From Rhynchonema sp. JSB1_4 (taxonomy: Eukaryota; Nematoda; Chromadorea; Monhysterida; Xyalidae): a stretch of 64,000 bases of DNA. The DNA is taken from contig JASAMV010007856.1 in assembly GCA_030248065.1 (NCBI GenBank), positions 57,855 through 121,854 on the forward strand. The letters are read 5' to 3'. Made by a program: the position numbers and the translations under genes. Below, one piece after another: positions 35,801-45,670 of the stretch. Under the pieces are notes generated by a model. That model ran no database searches. It was not told the DNA's origin and was given only the letters and a program-made list of their open reading frames with translations. Position 1 is the first letter of the stretch. The number at the start of each line of letters is the position of its first letter.

Positions 35801-38506
35801 GCATCAGATGTGCGGGCGGCGGCGGCGGGTAGGGACGCGGGGGACGCGACGGGGAAGCACCCCTTGGATCTTGAGGGTGTCCCCCGCCGGCGTCCCCGCC
35901 CATTGGGGAGTGACGACTGGGCGTGCCAACGACGTGAGATCCTTGTGAGGAGAGGGAAGACTTGAGGAGTAGCGAGGCGCGATTCTGGCCGAAACTGCCG
36001 CTGCGTCCGTTACCGCCGCCGGATTTCTGGCTTTCCCGTATCAGCAGATAGGAATAGACTTTGGAATGCATAATATCGCTCGTCTATTTCTTGACTGAAT
36101 AACGTTGAATTTTTGGGCAGAAGACTGATTTTCAGTTGTTTCGTGACTTCATGGTTGTCGTCGACACAGTTTCAATTTTTAAGTACACCTTCATTGGTTG
36201 TCGATTCTTGGCAGTTCGCCAACTTTGTGGCAGCCTGGCACGTGACTCCAGTCGAATATAATTGTTTTCGTTCCACTCGTGAGAAAAACAAGTTTGTTAT
36301 GATGGTCTGAAACCGATACCATTCTTTCGGCGACAATATGGTATCGAACGGGATCCATAACAGAACGGGCACGTGGGCTACATAATTATAGCAATGGAAC
36401 TTTTGTGTTTCGAAACAGGCCGCAGGTCTGCATGTGTGTCGGAGAATTACACATAGAATCCCCGATGATGGCAACCCTCCCCCGTGTAAGATCTTTCCAA
36501 ATTGACCCTGAATTTTCTCAGATCTTCCTATCCTCAGGCAGGGAGTATTATTTAAGGGTCAATGTCATAGGCGTATGTTTGCTTTGAACTGACGAAAAAA
36601 CAAATACTGTGAAACCATACGTCTCATTGGGGGGCTTCGTCAGATTCCTCCGACATCTGCGAGGTACACACATTCGTTGCGGCATGCAAGAGAAAGAATG
36701 CTGGACACGCGCTTTTGGGCAAACAATAGTCACGGAGAGTGGCAAAGAGCCCACTGTTTTTTTGGGTACGAGTTATGGACACGCTGCTAAATACACAGTT
36801 CGCAGGTACAGGCAGCAGATTATGCATTATTTGACCCGTTTATGTGACTCGGTGTGTTCTCATGGCATGAGAACAACAACATCAAAGTCTCACCGACTTG
36901 AGGCGGTTTGGAGCTAAAAAGTGCACGCGAGTTTGGCTTTTGTGCACTTGAGCAACAAGATAAATCAATGAAAATACTCGGCCTGGTTCAATATTGGGCA
37001 CCAAACTGCAGCAGTAGCAAAACAAGAAAAGTACCCACGACAATAGTATACCAGCTTGACTGTATCCGTATACTTTTTTGGCAGCAAACACTTTTGTTTT
37101 CCGCCTGCTGCGAGGTAAACCACTTGGGCCCCCGCTTTTTGGTGCAAGGCGCATGCTGATACGTTGGATGTGAAGCAAAACAAAAAGGTCACGGAAATCA
37201 AAATACAGCAGTTTTTCACCAAAACGAACGTCGGTGCGCGTTGTATCGGAGGATTCCAGCGCTTCAACAAAGTTTTTTTTATGTTTTCACGAGTATTTTC
37301 GACTGTTCGACCGGGTCAACCGCATGAAATGGCTGAAAAATGGTCACAAATAGATCCAAATCTCTTTTTAATGGTGTTTGCGCAATGGGGTCCAGCGTAG
37401 CAATCCACTGTAGTTGTGGCTTTTATGGCCCTGCTGGGGCGACATTTGCGCAGTGAACTTAATATAAATAATTGGATAGGGCTCATTTGATGAAAACTAC
37501 CGTTGTAACTTATGCAGAGATTTCGCCAAAGCTGTATGTCGAACACCTACAACGTTGTAGGTGGAATCTTAGAACATTCCCATGAGAACACGAAACGCCA
37601 TTTATAAAATAAATGAAAATGTCAAAAATGACTGGGTGTTCTATAGGGGGAAAAGAAACGTTTGAAACTTGGAGCCAAACAGAACATCACGGCATTATTA
37701 TAGTGGCCTCTGGAAATAGAGTGGGCACATCGCAATATCATATTCAACCAGAAGGCAGAAGTGGTCCGAAATAAACGTTGCGCCAGATCCCATGAGACTG
37801 AAATCAGAATCCTCTTTCATGCATTTATATAGTTGGTGCGGGCCGCCCTATGGCGGTGATTAAAGTAAAACAAGGCAAGAGCATGGGCCACGTGAAATGA
37901 AAGTTCACAGAAAAAAGCGGGCCTGCGCAGTTTCGCGTTTGTCAATATCCTATGGGGTCATTTTGTCAATGGTTATGTCAAGCGTGAGTGTTGCATGTTT
38001 TGTTCGCCAGCTTGCTCGCGTGCAGGAATGTGTTGCAGGCGCAGTGCTTTGCTGATGTTTCATGCTGCATGATAAATGCCACAAACTAACAGTTTTTTTT
38101 CAACAAAAGATGTCTACAGGACGGAGAATTCCAACTTTTTGTGCACGCAGAAAGCTGTCAGAGTTTTCGATGGTTGAGTACTGAAAGCAATAGTGATCGG
38201 CTGATGTAATTTTTCAAAGCTCACGCTGGCACAGGCGTTCTGGACTGATGCCAAAGCTATATCCAAAAATTAGTGAAAAGAATTAAGACATTTATTATTA
38301 TTGCGAGTTATTTGGATTTTTCCGGTGTGAAAAAAATGGCAAAATATGTCCACCTACCAAACAACATATTGATCGCTTCCGTCGCTTTCTCGCCGGCTTG
38401 CTGCTGTTGTTGTTGTCTGTTGTGTACGACCATCGGACGAATCACCGCACTTTGACGTGGCGCACTGTGCTCACGACGTTGTGAAACATCAGCCATCTGG
38501 TATGGC

Positions 38507-38573
<67 letters not shown>

Positions 38574-39559
38574 GAGTGTAGTAGCCGTACGGTGGTGGTG
38601 CAGCTTGCTGTTGGTATTGTTGTTGTTGTTCGGGCGGAGGAACGCCCCAAGACGGCTTGTTGCTATTGATGTCGTGGTGGAGGGGTTGACCTTTGCTCGG
38701 CACCGACACCATCGACGTCCACATTTGCTGTGGCGGTCGGCTCGGTTGGGTCACGTGACCATCGACATGTGATTGGCTGCTGGTCACGTGACGGTGTGCC
38801 TCGATGATGTCCGATTGGGAGATGTTGGATGCACTGCGTCTGAAACATCACTGGGTCACTGTGACGTACAACTGAATTGGTCAGGATGCGTTCGCCTCAT
38901 GAGTTACATATGTATACTGTATGTGGAGTGTTTCCAGCTCCACGTTTCAACCTGCTGCTTACGCAGACGGATGATGCAACAGGTCATCGTCAGTGCGAAT
39001 GCTTGGCGTGGACTGCACTCCCGGAAACGCATTCGCAAACGAGCTGTTTTGTGCCTATGTGTGCCGAACTTGCAGACATTGTGTAAACGCACAAAGTTCT
39101 TTGTTCGGCCAGAGACTTCCACGATTTTATATTTGACGTTGCAGGTTGTGCTTATAATTTCGAGCAACTTTGAAAGTCACCATACGCCTGCAACTTTGAT
39201 CAAAGGCAAAATGTGCACGCGAAGCACGATACGAAAAAATCACACAAGTTGCCCTATTATGCCGAAATGATTACATTGGCATGAAACATCACAGAAGACC
39301 CGCACCTTTTCTGCGGCGTCTGTCTCCATTCGTGCCACGTTTCCGCGGCGGCACTAAACACCTGCGTGAAATTTCCGGCCGAACTTGGCGTCGGATCACC
39401 CCGGGACGATCTGGTTTGACTGTTTTGCTGTTGTTGTTGGTGTTGTTGTTGTTGTTGTTGCCTTTGTGATTCAGGCACATGTGCCCCGCGGCCCGTTGTC
39501 GTCCAGCGCAGGAACTCCGGCATGCGAAACGGTGACACGCCACGATTTTGCGATGACAT
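21195..39559 (-). CDS. CAMK2: CaMKII association (hub) domain gene, no kinase domain seen, multiple first exons
   Basis: The hub domain of CaMKII assembles the holoenzyme into a ring; proteins carrying only the hub can scaffold or localise the kinase. Shared exons (minus): 30495-30385 (linker), 26894-26679 (Q/S-rich linker), then hub exons 23228-23153, 22928-22831, 22040-21923, 21309-21195 (stop). The hub reads [58 protein letters not shown], and [17 protein letters not shown] near the end, all clear matches to CaMKII. The linker [20 protein letters not shown] resembles the CaMKII variable region. Cassettes 35165-35142 (24 nt) and 35041-34949 (93 nt) also fit. First-exon units at 39.56, 36.07, 32.43 and 23.98 kb all end in phase 1. 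Longest reconstruction about 528 aa, shortest about 199 aa. No kinase motif was found upstream within the window. Introns hold several MITEs. Confidence 0.88.
22292..22808. mobile_element. hAT-like MITE, CAGGGTTGGGC family, copy 2
   Basis: The same inverted ends and body as 11952-12463, flanked by an exact duplication ATCATGGC (22284-22291 and 22809-22816). It lies in a hub-gene intron about 20 bp from the donor of exon 22928-22831. Confidence 0.95.
23392..23571. mobile_element. TAGTCCAACC-family MITE, copy 1
   Basis: The left end TAGTCCAACCACCAGCTCAT and right end ATGAGCAGGTGGTTGAACTA are followed by TA; the left target dinucleotide reads GA. Inside, GGTTCCACGTGTTTCGAAAA is mirrored. It lies in the hub gene between first exon 4 and the next exon. 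Confidence 0.75.
23784..23976 (-). CDS. hub gene, first exon 4 (short soluble isoform)
   Basis: ATG at 23976 starts [20 protein letters not shown] and the exon ends QKLLLNVT with a phase-1 donor. It splices straight into the hub exon at 23228 ([10 protein letters not shown]), giving a protein of about 199 aa. No convincing acceptor lies directly upstream, which favours a separate transcription start. It skips both linker exons. Confidence 0.7.
24138..24437 (+). CDS. possible small cysteine-containing protein, 99 aa
   Basis: An intact frame from ATG 24138 to a stop at 24435-24437, followed by AATAAA overlapping the stop. It contains C-x4-C-x12-C-P-C-C (around CTGKNC to CPCC), which could bind zinc, within a basic, mixed-composition protein ending [15 protein letters not shown]. 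It lies on the opposite strand within the hub-gene locus, upstream of first exon 4. Sequence just before it (CAGGGTAACGCAA) resembles mariner-type termini, so it may belong to a transposon. Function unknown. Confidence 0.35.
   Translation: MYLGSGLENQKHLCPKKMELYKFFVTRQSDKLLTKTGVPALFQTSICTGKNCKTFRTRFESHSVCPCCLGKKAVKANDAAHRVANKISDLYFTRNLRNE
24640..25016 (+). other. possible further exons or a decayed gene
   Basis: The frame [20 protein letters not shown], about 24670-24830, ends in a stop. The stretch [20 protein letters not shown] (about 24920-25016) ends at a strong donor GTAAGTAT. Each looks coding over a short span, but I cannot connect them or name a family. Confidence 0.25.
25017..26678. 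other. intron or intergenic stretch without recognised genes
   Basis: Contains an approximate inverted repeat: GGGGCCCGGTCAATTTGGGC near 25776 and CCCCCAAATTGACCGGACCC near 25937, possibly a small foldback element. Nothing else supported. Confidence 0.45.
26967..27239. mobile_element. TTGGTCGCAC-family MITE, copy A
   Basis: The ends TTGGTCGCACAATGGCCATA and TAAAGTCATTGTGCGACCAA are flanked by TA on both sides. It lies in a hub-gene intron. Confidence 0.8.
27338..27615. mobile_element. TTGGTCGCAC-family MITE, copy B, inverted relative to A
   Basis: The ends TTGGTCGCACAACGACTTTA and CATATAAGAATT (inverted within the right arm) are flanked by TA. Its body is the reverse complement of copy A, about 100 bp away, so together they can form a long hairpin. 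Confidence 0.8.
27770..28114. mobile_element. TAGTCCAACC-family MITE, copy 2
   Basis: The ends TAGTCCAACCACAAGCTCAT and CTCATGAGTTCGTGGCTGGA lie within TA|TAGTCC...GGACTA|TA. The long frames across it are shared with copy 3 but show no transposase motif. Confidence 0.8.
28117..30384. other. hub-gene intron with scattered repeats
   Basis: Holds an inverted pair TTTCCACATAAAGTCCCC (28648 on) / GGCTTTATGTGGAAA (28938 on), a dispersed repeat near 29150-29345 related to 19.5 and 43.4 kb, and a GGCCTGAAAA/CCTGAGCCTAAGCCT patch at 29880-30000. No gene supported. Confidence 0.45.
30681..31035. mobile_element. TAGTCCAACC-family MITE, copy 3
   Basis: The ends TAGTTCAACCACGAGCTCAT and GAGCTCGTGGTTGGACTA are flanked by TA on both sides. 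The body is closely similar to copy 2, including GTTTTGGGAGTCAAAAGGGA. Confidence 0.85.
31307..31635. repeat. probable foldback element
   Basis: GTACACCCCATTTTCCTGGG near 31312 and CCAAGGAAATTGGGTGACAC near 31607 are approximate inverses. The target duplication is unclear. Confidence 0.4.
31980..32427 (-). CDS. hub gene, first exon 3: hydrophobic membrane anchor (alphaKAP-like)
   Basis: ATG at 32427 (or in frame at 32418) starts [20 protein letters not shown], continuing [15 protein letters not shown]: a hydrophobic segment of roughly 28 residues at the extreme N-terminus, suited to a signal anchor. A Thr/Ser/Gln-rich cytosolic stretch follows, with [23 protein letters not shown] and a donor after 31980 in phase 1. 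Joined to the linker it reads [15 protein letters not shown]. Vertebrate alphaKAP is likewise a short hydrophobic N-terminus joined to the CaMKII linker and hub through an internal promoter. The predicted protein is about 393 aa. Confidence 0.72.
32452..34948. other. hub-gene intron or intergenic stretch
   Basis: About 2.5 kb with no element boundaries, RNA gene or exon that I could support. Confidence 0.45.
34949..35165 (-). CDS. hub gene, candidate cassette exons (24 nt and 93 nt)
   Basis: A 24-nt microexon (35165-35142) lies between a good acceptor (gctttttcag) and donor GTGAGT. A 93-nt exon (35041-34949) encodes [20 protein letters not shown] and [10 protein letters not shown]. Both are multiples of three and start and end in phase 1, so either can be included or skipped without changing the frame. 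Transcript data are lacking; the coding look of the 93-nt exon and the strict phase match are the evidence. Confidence 0.55.
35540..36071 (-). CDS. hub gene, first exon 2 (proline-rich N-terminus)
   Basis: ATG at 36071 starts [21 protein letters not shown] basic Gly/Ser stretch and a proline-rich segment ([14 protein letters not shown]) follow, a possible SH3/WW ligand. Then comes a more ordered-looking part ([20 protein letters not shown] through ALFETSG). The donor after 35540 leaves phase 1. An in-frame stop upstream of the ATG argues for a true first exon. Splicing to the 24-nt microexon gives [10 protein letters not shown]; direct splicing to the linker gives [11 protein letters not shown]. 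Confidence 0.65.
36072..38357. other. hub-gene intron
   Basis: Several 60-100 codon frames occur on both strands but none has a recognisable domain or convincing splice context. One copy of TGATGTTTCA lies near 38056. Confidence 0.45.
38358..39559 (-). CDS. hub gene, first-exon unit 1 (Q-rich N-terminus, two exons)
   Basis: ATG at 39559; exon 39559-39306 encodes [19 protein letters not shown], then a Q-rich stretch and [16 protein letters not shown]. Exon 38839-38358 follows after an acceptor TGATGTTTCAG. It contains PPPYGYYT, an uninterrupted run of about 23 glutamines, then [13 protein letters not shown]. It ends in phase 1, matching the shared linker exon and the two cassettes. No domain apart from low complexity is recognised. 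It could instead be an unrelated neighbour, but strand, order and phase all agree with the hub gene. Confidence 0.65.
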
Positions 39560-41293
39560 TGTTTTTGGAAATCTTTTTTTATTTTTATTTATAATTTTAA
39601 TTTTCAACCACCCCAAACTGCCGCGCAGTTATGTATGGGCGAGTGTCCTGCCTGTTTCGACACCCATGGGTGGTTCACCGCGACATCGTCAGTGTCCGTA
39701 CGAACATCACAACGGCATCAGCTGAAAAGCGTTCAGGGAAGGTGGCACTATCTCCACGGCCTCCGTTCAATTTTTGCTGACGCACTACAGTACCTCCTTT
39801 TAGAATGAGTCCCCCGAATATGGTGATCAAGAGTTTTGCGTCGGATTTTCCCAAGCCCCCAGAGCGATATTCTGAATAGGTGAAGGGTATGAACTTTTGT
39901 TTACTTCACCAACTTGAGTCACGCGGGGCTCTATTGGGAAACGTCTTCCGGGTGAGGGTTTTTGACATTTCGCGGAAATTGCCGCTAACGTTCACTTGTG
40001 TGCATTTCAAAACCACAATATTCCCCATAGAATGGTTTCTGATGCAGAAACGTGTGAAAAAATGTTTTTGTGAAGAAAGCCTTCGCTCTGTCGCTGGTCT
40101 GTCTTTTCTTGAAAACGTTGTGCCCCAGTTTCCTAATAGATTTCTCGGAGAGATTGGGGGCCCCTCTTGCAAAACTCCTCTTACCTGCTGTATATCAGCT
40201 AAACCGTACTTGAACGGAACAATCTAATGTTACCGAAAATACACCGGCTCCTGACATTTTCGAGCATGACAAGGAAGTTTGCATCCAATTTGAAAGATAT
40301 TGCAAAAAAAACAATCCTAAAAGGCAACGTAGCACGAAAACATCAAGCCACCCACACACAACATGTACGTATACGTACATTACATGATTGAAGAACAAAA
40401 CATGAGACAGTCCGAATAGTGCATCCATCTTTGTAACAATGTGGCATACTGCGCCGGTCTATAAAAAGCCGGCTACATGCTACAGTAGACTGAGGACACC
40501 TTTTAGGTAGCTAATGGGTACATTTTTAGAGGAAAATCAACGGCCATTAAAATTGTACCCGATATTCAAACAACGGCTAGACCGGGGAACAATATCCAGT
40601 GTACACCGGTGCTCATAAACTATACGTTCAGCGCAAGCGCAATTTTATGTTGGTGCTTGCGTGAACTTTTATTGGCCGTTTCAGCCAAACTGGGCCATAT
40701 CGAGCCACATGTACCAAGGTGATGTGTGTGACATTTTAGCATTTTGCAACAGGTAAGGAGGAACATATTCCTTTGCCAACATGCACCTTTAAGATGTTGG
40801 AAGGATAACTCAAGTTGAACTTTCTGAAATGCGGCGCTTGGGCAGCTAATGAAACCGTTGAGTGATTTGAGTTTGAAATGTTTGGGTTTTTCCACTGCCA
40901 GGAAATGTCACGTTTGCGTTGCTTCTATTGGCATTATAAACCCAGGAAGCAAGTTCCCGTTGAGAAAAATAAGTCAACCATTGCATTAAAACCTTGGGAA
41001 GTATCCTTGGCAGTCGATGCCTTGAAACTGGGTTCCACATACCTGGATGGCATTTAAAAAAGTCTTTGATCTCTGAATAAAAAAGTGACATTTGCAGGCT
41101 TCGGCAGTGACACGCCGAAACCACAAGCACAAAGTGCGGAACCTATGTATTTCAGAATAAAAAAAAATGAAAAATGGTCACACTATTGGTGCCCTACCAA
41201 GTACATGTATGTATGTACATATGTGCGCGATCAAGAATACGAATGACACAATGATGTGAAGCACACGTTCTGCCCAACTGCTGGGTAGGCATA
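39560..41293. other. stretch upstream of the hub gene, no gene recognised
   Basis: The region where kinase exons of a complete CaMKII gene would be expected next on the minus strand. I saw no kinase motif (no HRDLKPEN, DFG or APE-type text). It may include the promoter of first-exon unit 1. Confidence 0.45.
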
Positions 41294-41687
41294 CAGGGTG
41301 ACACAAAAAGTTTATCTCGGCGGCGATTAGGGGACAGAAACTTTTGGCACTTGCGTTGGAAGCGATCGAGTTATTTCTGCGTTCAAATTCCATTTACCCC
41401 CGGGGCCCCGCCCAAAAAACAAGAAAAAAAAAAAAAGAGGAGGGAAAATAACACGCCGCGCCGCCTCGCGCGCCGCGCGGGGAGGCAAGAAAAAAAAACA
41501 CCCCCTTACACTCCTCTGCCCCAGCGCAGTGAAAATACACCCCACAAAAAAAAAAAAAAAGAAAAGAGGCAAAAAAACGAAAAGAAAAAACGCCCCGCCC
41601 GCGCCAGAAGAACCTCCCCTCCCCCCCCCCCCCCCCCGCCCCCCCCCCCCCCCCCCAGGTGGGCTTCGTACTTTTTGTGTCACCCTG
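41294..41687. mobile_element. mariner-like MITE with a homopolymer-rich body
   Basis: The ends CAGGGTGACACAAAAAGT and ACTTTTTGTGTCACCCTG are flanked by TA on both sides. The body is mostly long A, C and GC-rich runs, including a C tract near 41620-41657. The long frames predicted here come from low complexity. Confidence 0.82.
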
Positions 41688-42442
41688 TAGGCATATGGGT
41701 GCATGTAAGCTCCTGGTTGGGCTCTCCACGACGTTTGTGGTTTGGTACCATAAAACAAGCTCATAAGGTGTCCAAAGTATTGGGTATGTACTGGACCAAA
41801 CGCGCATAAAATGAGTAATATAAGAAACGAAAAAGGAACCCGTTTGACTCCCGCACACCTATACATATACCCGAACCTCTTTCAATGTTATACAGAATAA
41901 AATAAAAAGCCGCTCTTGGTGGACTGACACACTGATGTACGTACCGGACTTGCACTTTTACGTATGGACACTCGGCGCGGATTGCAGAAAGTTAAAAATT
42001 GGGTCCCAAAACATACGAAAATCTGCGCATTTTTATCCAAGTGACCCAAGTACTGCCGCATGGGCCAGCCAGGATATGGAATTGAAATAGACACCTTACA
42101 CACCCAAGGAGGGTGTGGTGCTTGCTGACGACCGCCTTTGAGGTTGCAAAGCAATGTGGCAGCACCGCACTGGTTTTTGGTGATAGGCCGCTGGAATGTG
42201 ATGGCTTTCGATGTTTGAGTGCGTCTATCACGGTAAAAATTGGGAGTGCATGCAAATTTGCGTTGGCCCATTTTGAAAAACTGTGTGGTTTCTTCGTGAA
42301 AAGTATCTTGCAGCTGAGTTGCCGTGTGCGAAGATATCGAATACCAGCAACGAACGACGGTTTAGCTCAGTTCAGACTCAGATTCAGACGCAACAAACAC
42401 GGAAACAAACAGTATTCGAACTGCGGCCTATATTCTCGGAAG
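41688..42442. other. stretch without recognised genes
   Basis: Minus-strand frames such as 41888-42271 have no recognisable domain. They may be decayed transposon sequence. Confidence 0.4.
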
Positions 42443-42938
42443 CAGGGTTGGGCAAAAAACGTTTTTTTCCAAAAAATCGTTTTTTTTAAAAAAAAGGTTT
42501 TTTTTTAAAAAAAACGTTTTTTTTAAAACGCCCAGATGACCAAAATATGCCACCAAAAAAATTGGAAAACGCTCATGTTGGGAAGAAAACGTGGTTAAAT
42601 GAAGTAATTCTATGTGCTCTGAGGCAAAATAAACGGGTTTCAACCCTTTTCTAGCGAGTTGTAAAGATCCCATATCAGACCCGCATCATGGGACCAACTT
42701 TGGCCGGAGTCATCATTGAAAGTCAAACTCCGTATATCGACGTATCTCGACAAAGTAAAAATTGGTCGAAAATTTTTTTGAAAAAAATGGGACAAAAAAT
42801 TGATTTTCCTTGAAAATCAGGGTACTTTCCCTGAAAAATCAGGGAAAATCAAGGAAATTCAGGATTTAAAAAAAACGAAAAACGACCCAGGCGTTTTTTT
42901 TAAGAAAAAACGCCGTCGTTTTTTTTTGCCCAACCCTG
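42443..42938. mobile_element. hAT-like MITE, CAGGGTTGGGC family, copy 3 (inverted)
   Basis: The ends CAGGGTTGGGC / GCCCAACCCTG are flanked by an exact duplication CTCGGAAG (42435-42442 and 42939-42946). Its middle is the reverse complement of copies 1 and 2. Confidence 0.95.
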
Positions 42939-42946
42939 CTCGGAAG

Positions 42947-43896
42947 CGCCATCCCATTGGGACAGTTGCTGAACGGTATTTACTTGATATCTAATAAGAA
43001 TTCCACCAAACAGCTTGGACCGTCATGCACCGAGAGGGAAACTCTCTTAAGCTGGTAGACTGACACACAAAAGTATCAGATTTCTTGGAGGTCGCAAAAA
43101 AGACCCATCAAGCAGCAAATGACGACAGTGTTTAATTTCAGACGTGACACAGAAAGTGTGCCAGCATGTCTAAAGTTATTATAGCAATGAAGAGAAATTA
43201 ATGAGTCGACCAAGAGCAATATTTTTTCAAACTTGATCAAACCTGAGCAGATCGGACTTGACTCAATCATGTGCGATTTTTTCATTGAAGGCTTTCAAAG
43301 ATTTAAGTTGAGCCACTGATTGCGACATTCTAAAAGTACTAGTTGTTCATTCGAGGTCCGGGAGCAACTTTTGCGCTGATCGAAATTAACTAAATCTCTT
43401 AAATGCACCTTAATTTTAAACATTTGTCAAGCGGCCAGGCAAGACCGGTCCGATCCGATCACCCAAGTTTGATATCGCTCTAAGTATGTGAAAAAAAAAC
43501 GTGCCTTGATTAAATTTTGTGAGACAGGATAGCCCAAATTATTTGGTCTCCGGCGGAACATGCTACATGTATTTTGGCCAGCGCACATGGCCTTTTATGC
43601 CCTCCACCACGTTTAGTATAGACGTGGTGATAAAACCAAACATGCGCCACAGAGGGCAGTATGTGTATTTTCGAATTTGAACAGCGTATAAAGAATCAAT
43701 AAGCGCGCACGGCGCACGCACACAATGAAATAAAAACACTCGAAAGATCTCACGAATTTCATGAGTACGGCTCGCTGTTTCGTTGTTTGTTTTGGAGCTG
43801 GAAAGGGACATAGACTTCGACTTTGAGCAATTTTCAATTAGAAGAGCCTAAAATTAGGCATTAACCATTTACTGGAACCCAATAACCGATGTCAAT
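42947..43896. other. stretch without recognised genes, one dispersed repeat
   Basis: Positions 43340-43480 share ACTTTTGCGCTGATCGAAAT and GTCCGATCCGATCACCCAAG with the repeats near 19.6, 29.2 and 60.4 kb. Nothing else supported. Confidence 0.4.
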
Positions 43897-44122
43897 GGGT
43901 GGAATTTTCGAAACGGTGTAAAGGTCAGTTGGGCGTAAAGGTCGGTGGAAAGTTCGGTCGAAAGCTCGGTCGGCGTAGCTCGGTGTAAACGTGAAACATT
44001 GCCTGTTATTAACGTGGAATGTTTCAAGTTTACACCGAGGTCTTTCACACTGAGCTGTCGACCGAGCTTTCCACCGACCTTTACACCCAACTGACCTTTA
44101 CACCATTTCGAAAATATCACCC
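43897..44122. mobile_element. foldback element with GTAAAGGTC repeats, short copy
   Basis: The inverted ends GGGTGGAATTTTCGAAACGG and CGAAAATATCACCC are flanked by AAT on both sides (candidate 3-bp duplication). The arms consist of GGTGTAAAGGTCAGTTGGG and GGTCGGTGGAAAGCTCGGT-type units meeting near TGAAACATTGCC. Confidence 0.75.
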
Positions 44123-44637
44123 AATGTCAGTTTCAAACCTGCATAAACGGATATGCACAATTTTCTGTAGTGGCCAGCCCCCGAATAGGTTCACTGGCCA
44201 TAGTACGCCTGTGAAGTTTTTGGGTATGATGAGGCCAACAGATATTTTTGAGGCCTCCACACAAGAAGTGAACAAAGGTAAAAGCTTGCTAACAGTTGAT
44301 AATTGAACCCATTAATAATTGAACAATAGCATAAAGGTTAGTCAAACTGTCAGGTACAGAGCCCACCAGATGACTACGTGTATATAGCGCTTTTTTATTG
44401 TGGTTCCATCCGAGCATTGAGCAACGGTCCCCCCGTAATATGCTTTTAAAAAAAACTGGTCCATGACTTGATCGTCCTGAGCGTTTGAACTGACAGTCAA
44501 ACACGGCTTTGATAAAGTAACCGGTATTCGGCCTGTCCACATTACAACTACTATACATTACTGAGCTTTTTCTTTCTCAAACGATTGAAGAAACACTCAA
44601 GAATACCTATGTTTGACTGTGGACGGCCGACGCAGAC

Positions 44638-45007
44638 CAGTGACGGATCCAGGTTTTGGCTAAAGCGGCCAAATCCAAAAAGTAATTTTAATCTAATGCT
44701 TGTTCCATTTTTGTAAAGTCATTTTATCTCCTTTTTTCTAATTTGGTGCGACCTTTGGCGCTTTTTACATCAGATGCCACACAAAAGGTGACAATGCGCG
44801 CGAGGCGCGCGAAATTTTGGCATTTTACGCGCGTGAACGCCAAATTTCATTGAAAATGAGTGCTGACTCGCGAAGCGGGAGATTTCTTGGCCTTTTGAAG
44901 TGAATCAGAGTGAAAATCCTGCGATTTAGAGACGGTGGTCCCCCTTTTCAGAGCCAATTTGACTAAAGGGGGCGGCCATGGCCCCTGTGGCCCCCCTGGA
45001 TCCGCCA
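44638..45007. mobile_element. hAT-like element with CAGTGACGGATCCAGG terminus
   Basis: The left end CAGTGACGGATCCAGG and the right end CCTGGATCCGCCA resemble widespread animal hAT termini. The flanks ACGCAGAC / ACGCGGCG agree only partly, so the duplication has decayed. The interior holds the hairpin GCGCGCGAGGCGCGCG near 44797 and GACTCGCGAAGCGGGAG near 44866. Confidence 0.6.
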
Positions 45008-45670
45008 ACGCGGCGCAAACCATTTGACATCAGGTGCTACTGTGTGGTTTCCAATTACAGCTGTACCTAATGAGACGAAGCCAATTCTCATTTCAAGAAA
45101 AGGAACCTACACAAGATTGTCCCAAAAACATTATCAGCACAAACCTGAAACTAATCCAATAAAAACACACAAGCAGCAAGCTGTCCCCATGTGTACCGCG
45201 GTGTTATACACCTACACGTATACCTAATTCAATAACTGTAAACGTTTTTGGTCTGTCTTTATCAGCCAATGCTCGGGTGGTCTCCTGGGTCCTTGTTTAA
45301 CTGGATGCTTGTTTGCGAGGTTCATTTTCTTTTTGCTCTCAGGGAGTTGGTCGGCTCAATTTTTAGCATTGTACGTACAGGCGATACTGAGCTTTTTGGT
45401 TTTTGTTTTTGCTTTTCACTTCCGTTTTGAAGCCTAACATGGACCTGGCAGAACACGCACCTACAGTATCATACATTGGTTCGAGTGAGGCGTTTATGAT
45501 TGTGACATACTAAATAGGTAACAACATTGATTTTTATTGTGCCGTCAGTGTTGATGGTGCTGCATCGTAACACAATTAATGGTGTACACAATTAATTTCT
45601 TTCATTTTTTCATAAAAGCGGACAGCGGACACGCACATGTAGCAATTTTTTTAAAACGGAAAGATACATT

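Noticed and set aside
41400..41820. Long frames on both strands (about 150-180 codons)
   Set aside because: They arise from A, C and GC runs inside a mariner-like MITE; composition is low-complexity and both strands are open.
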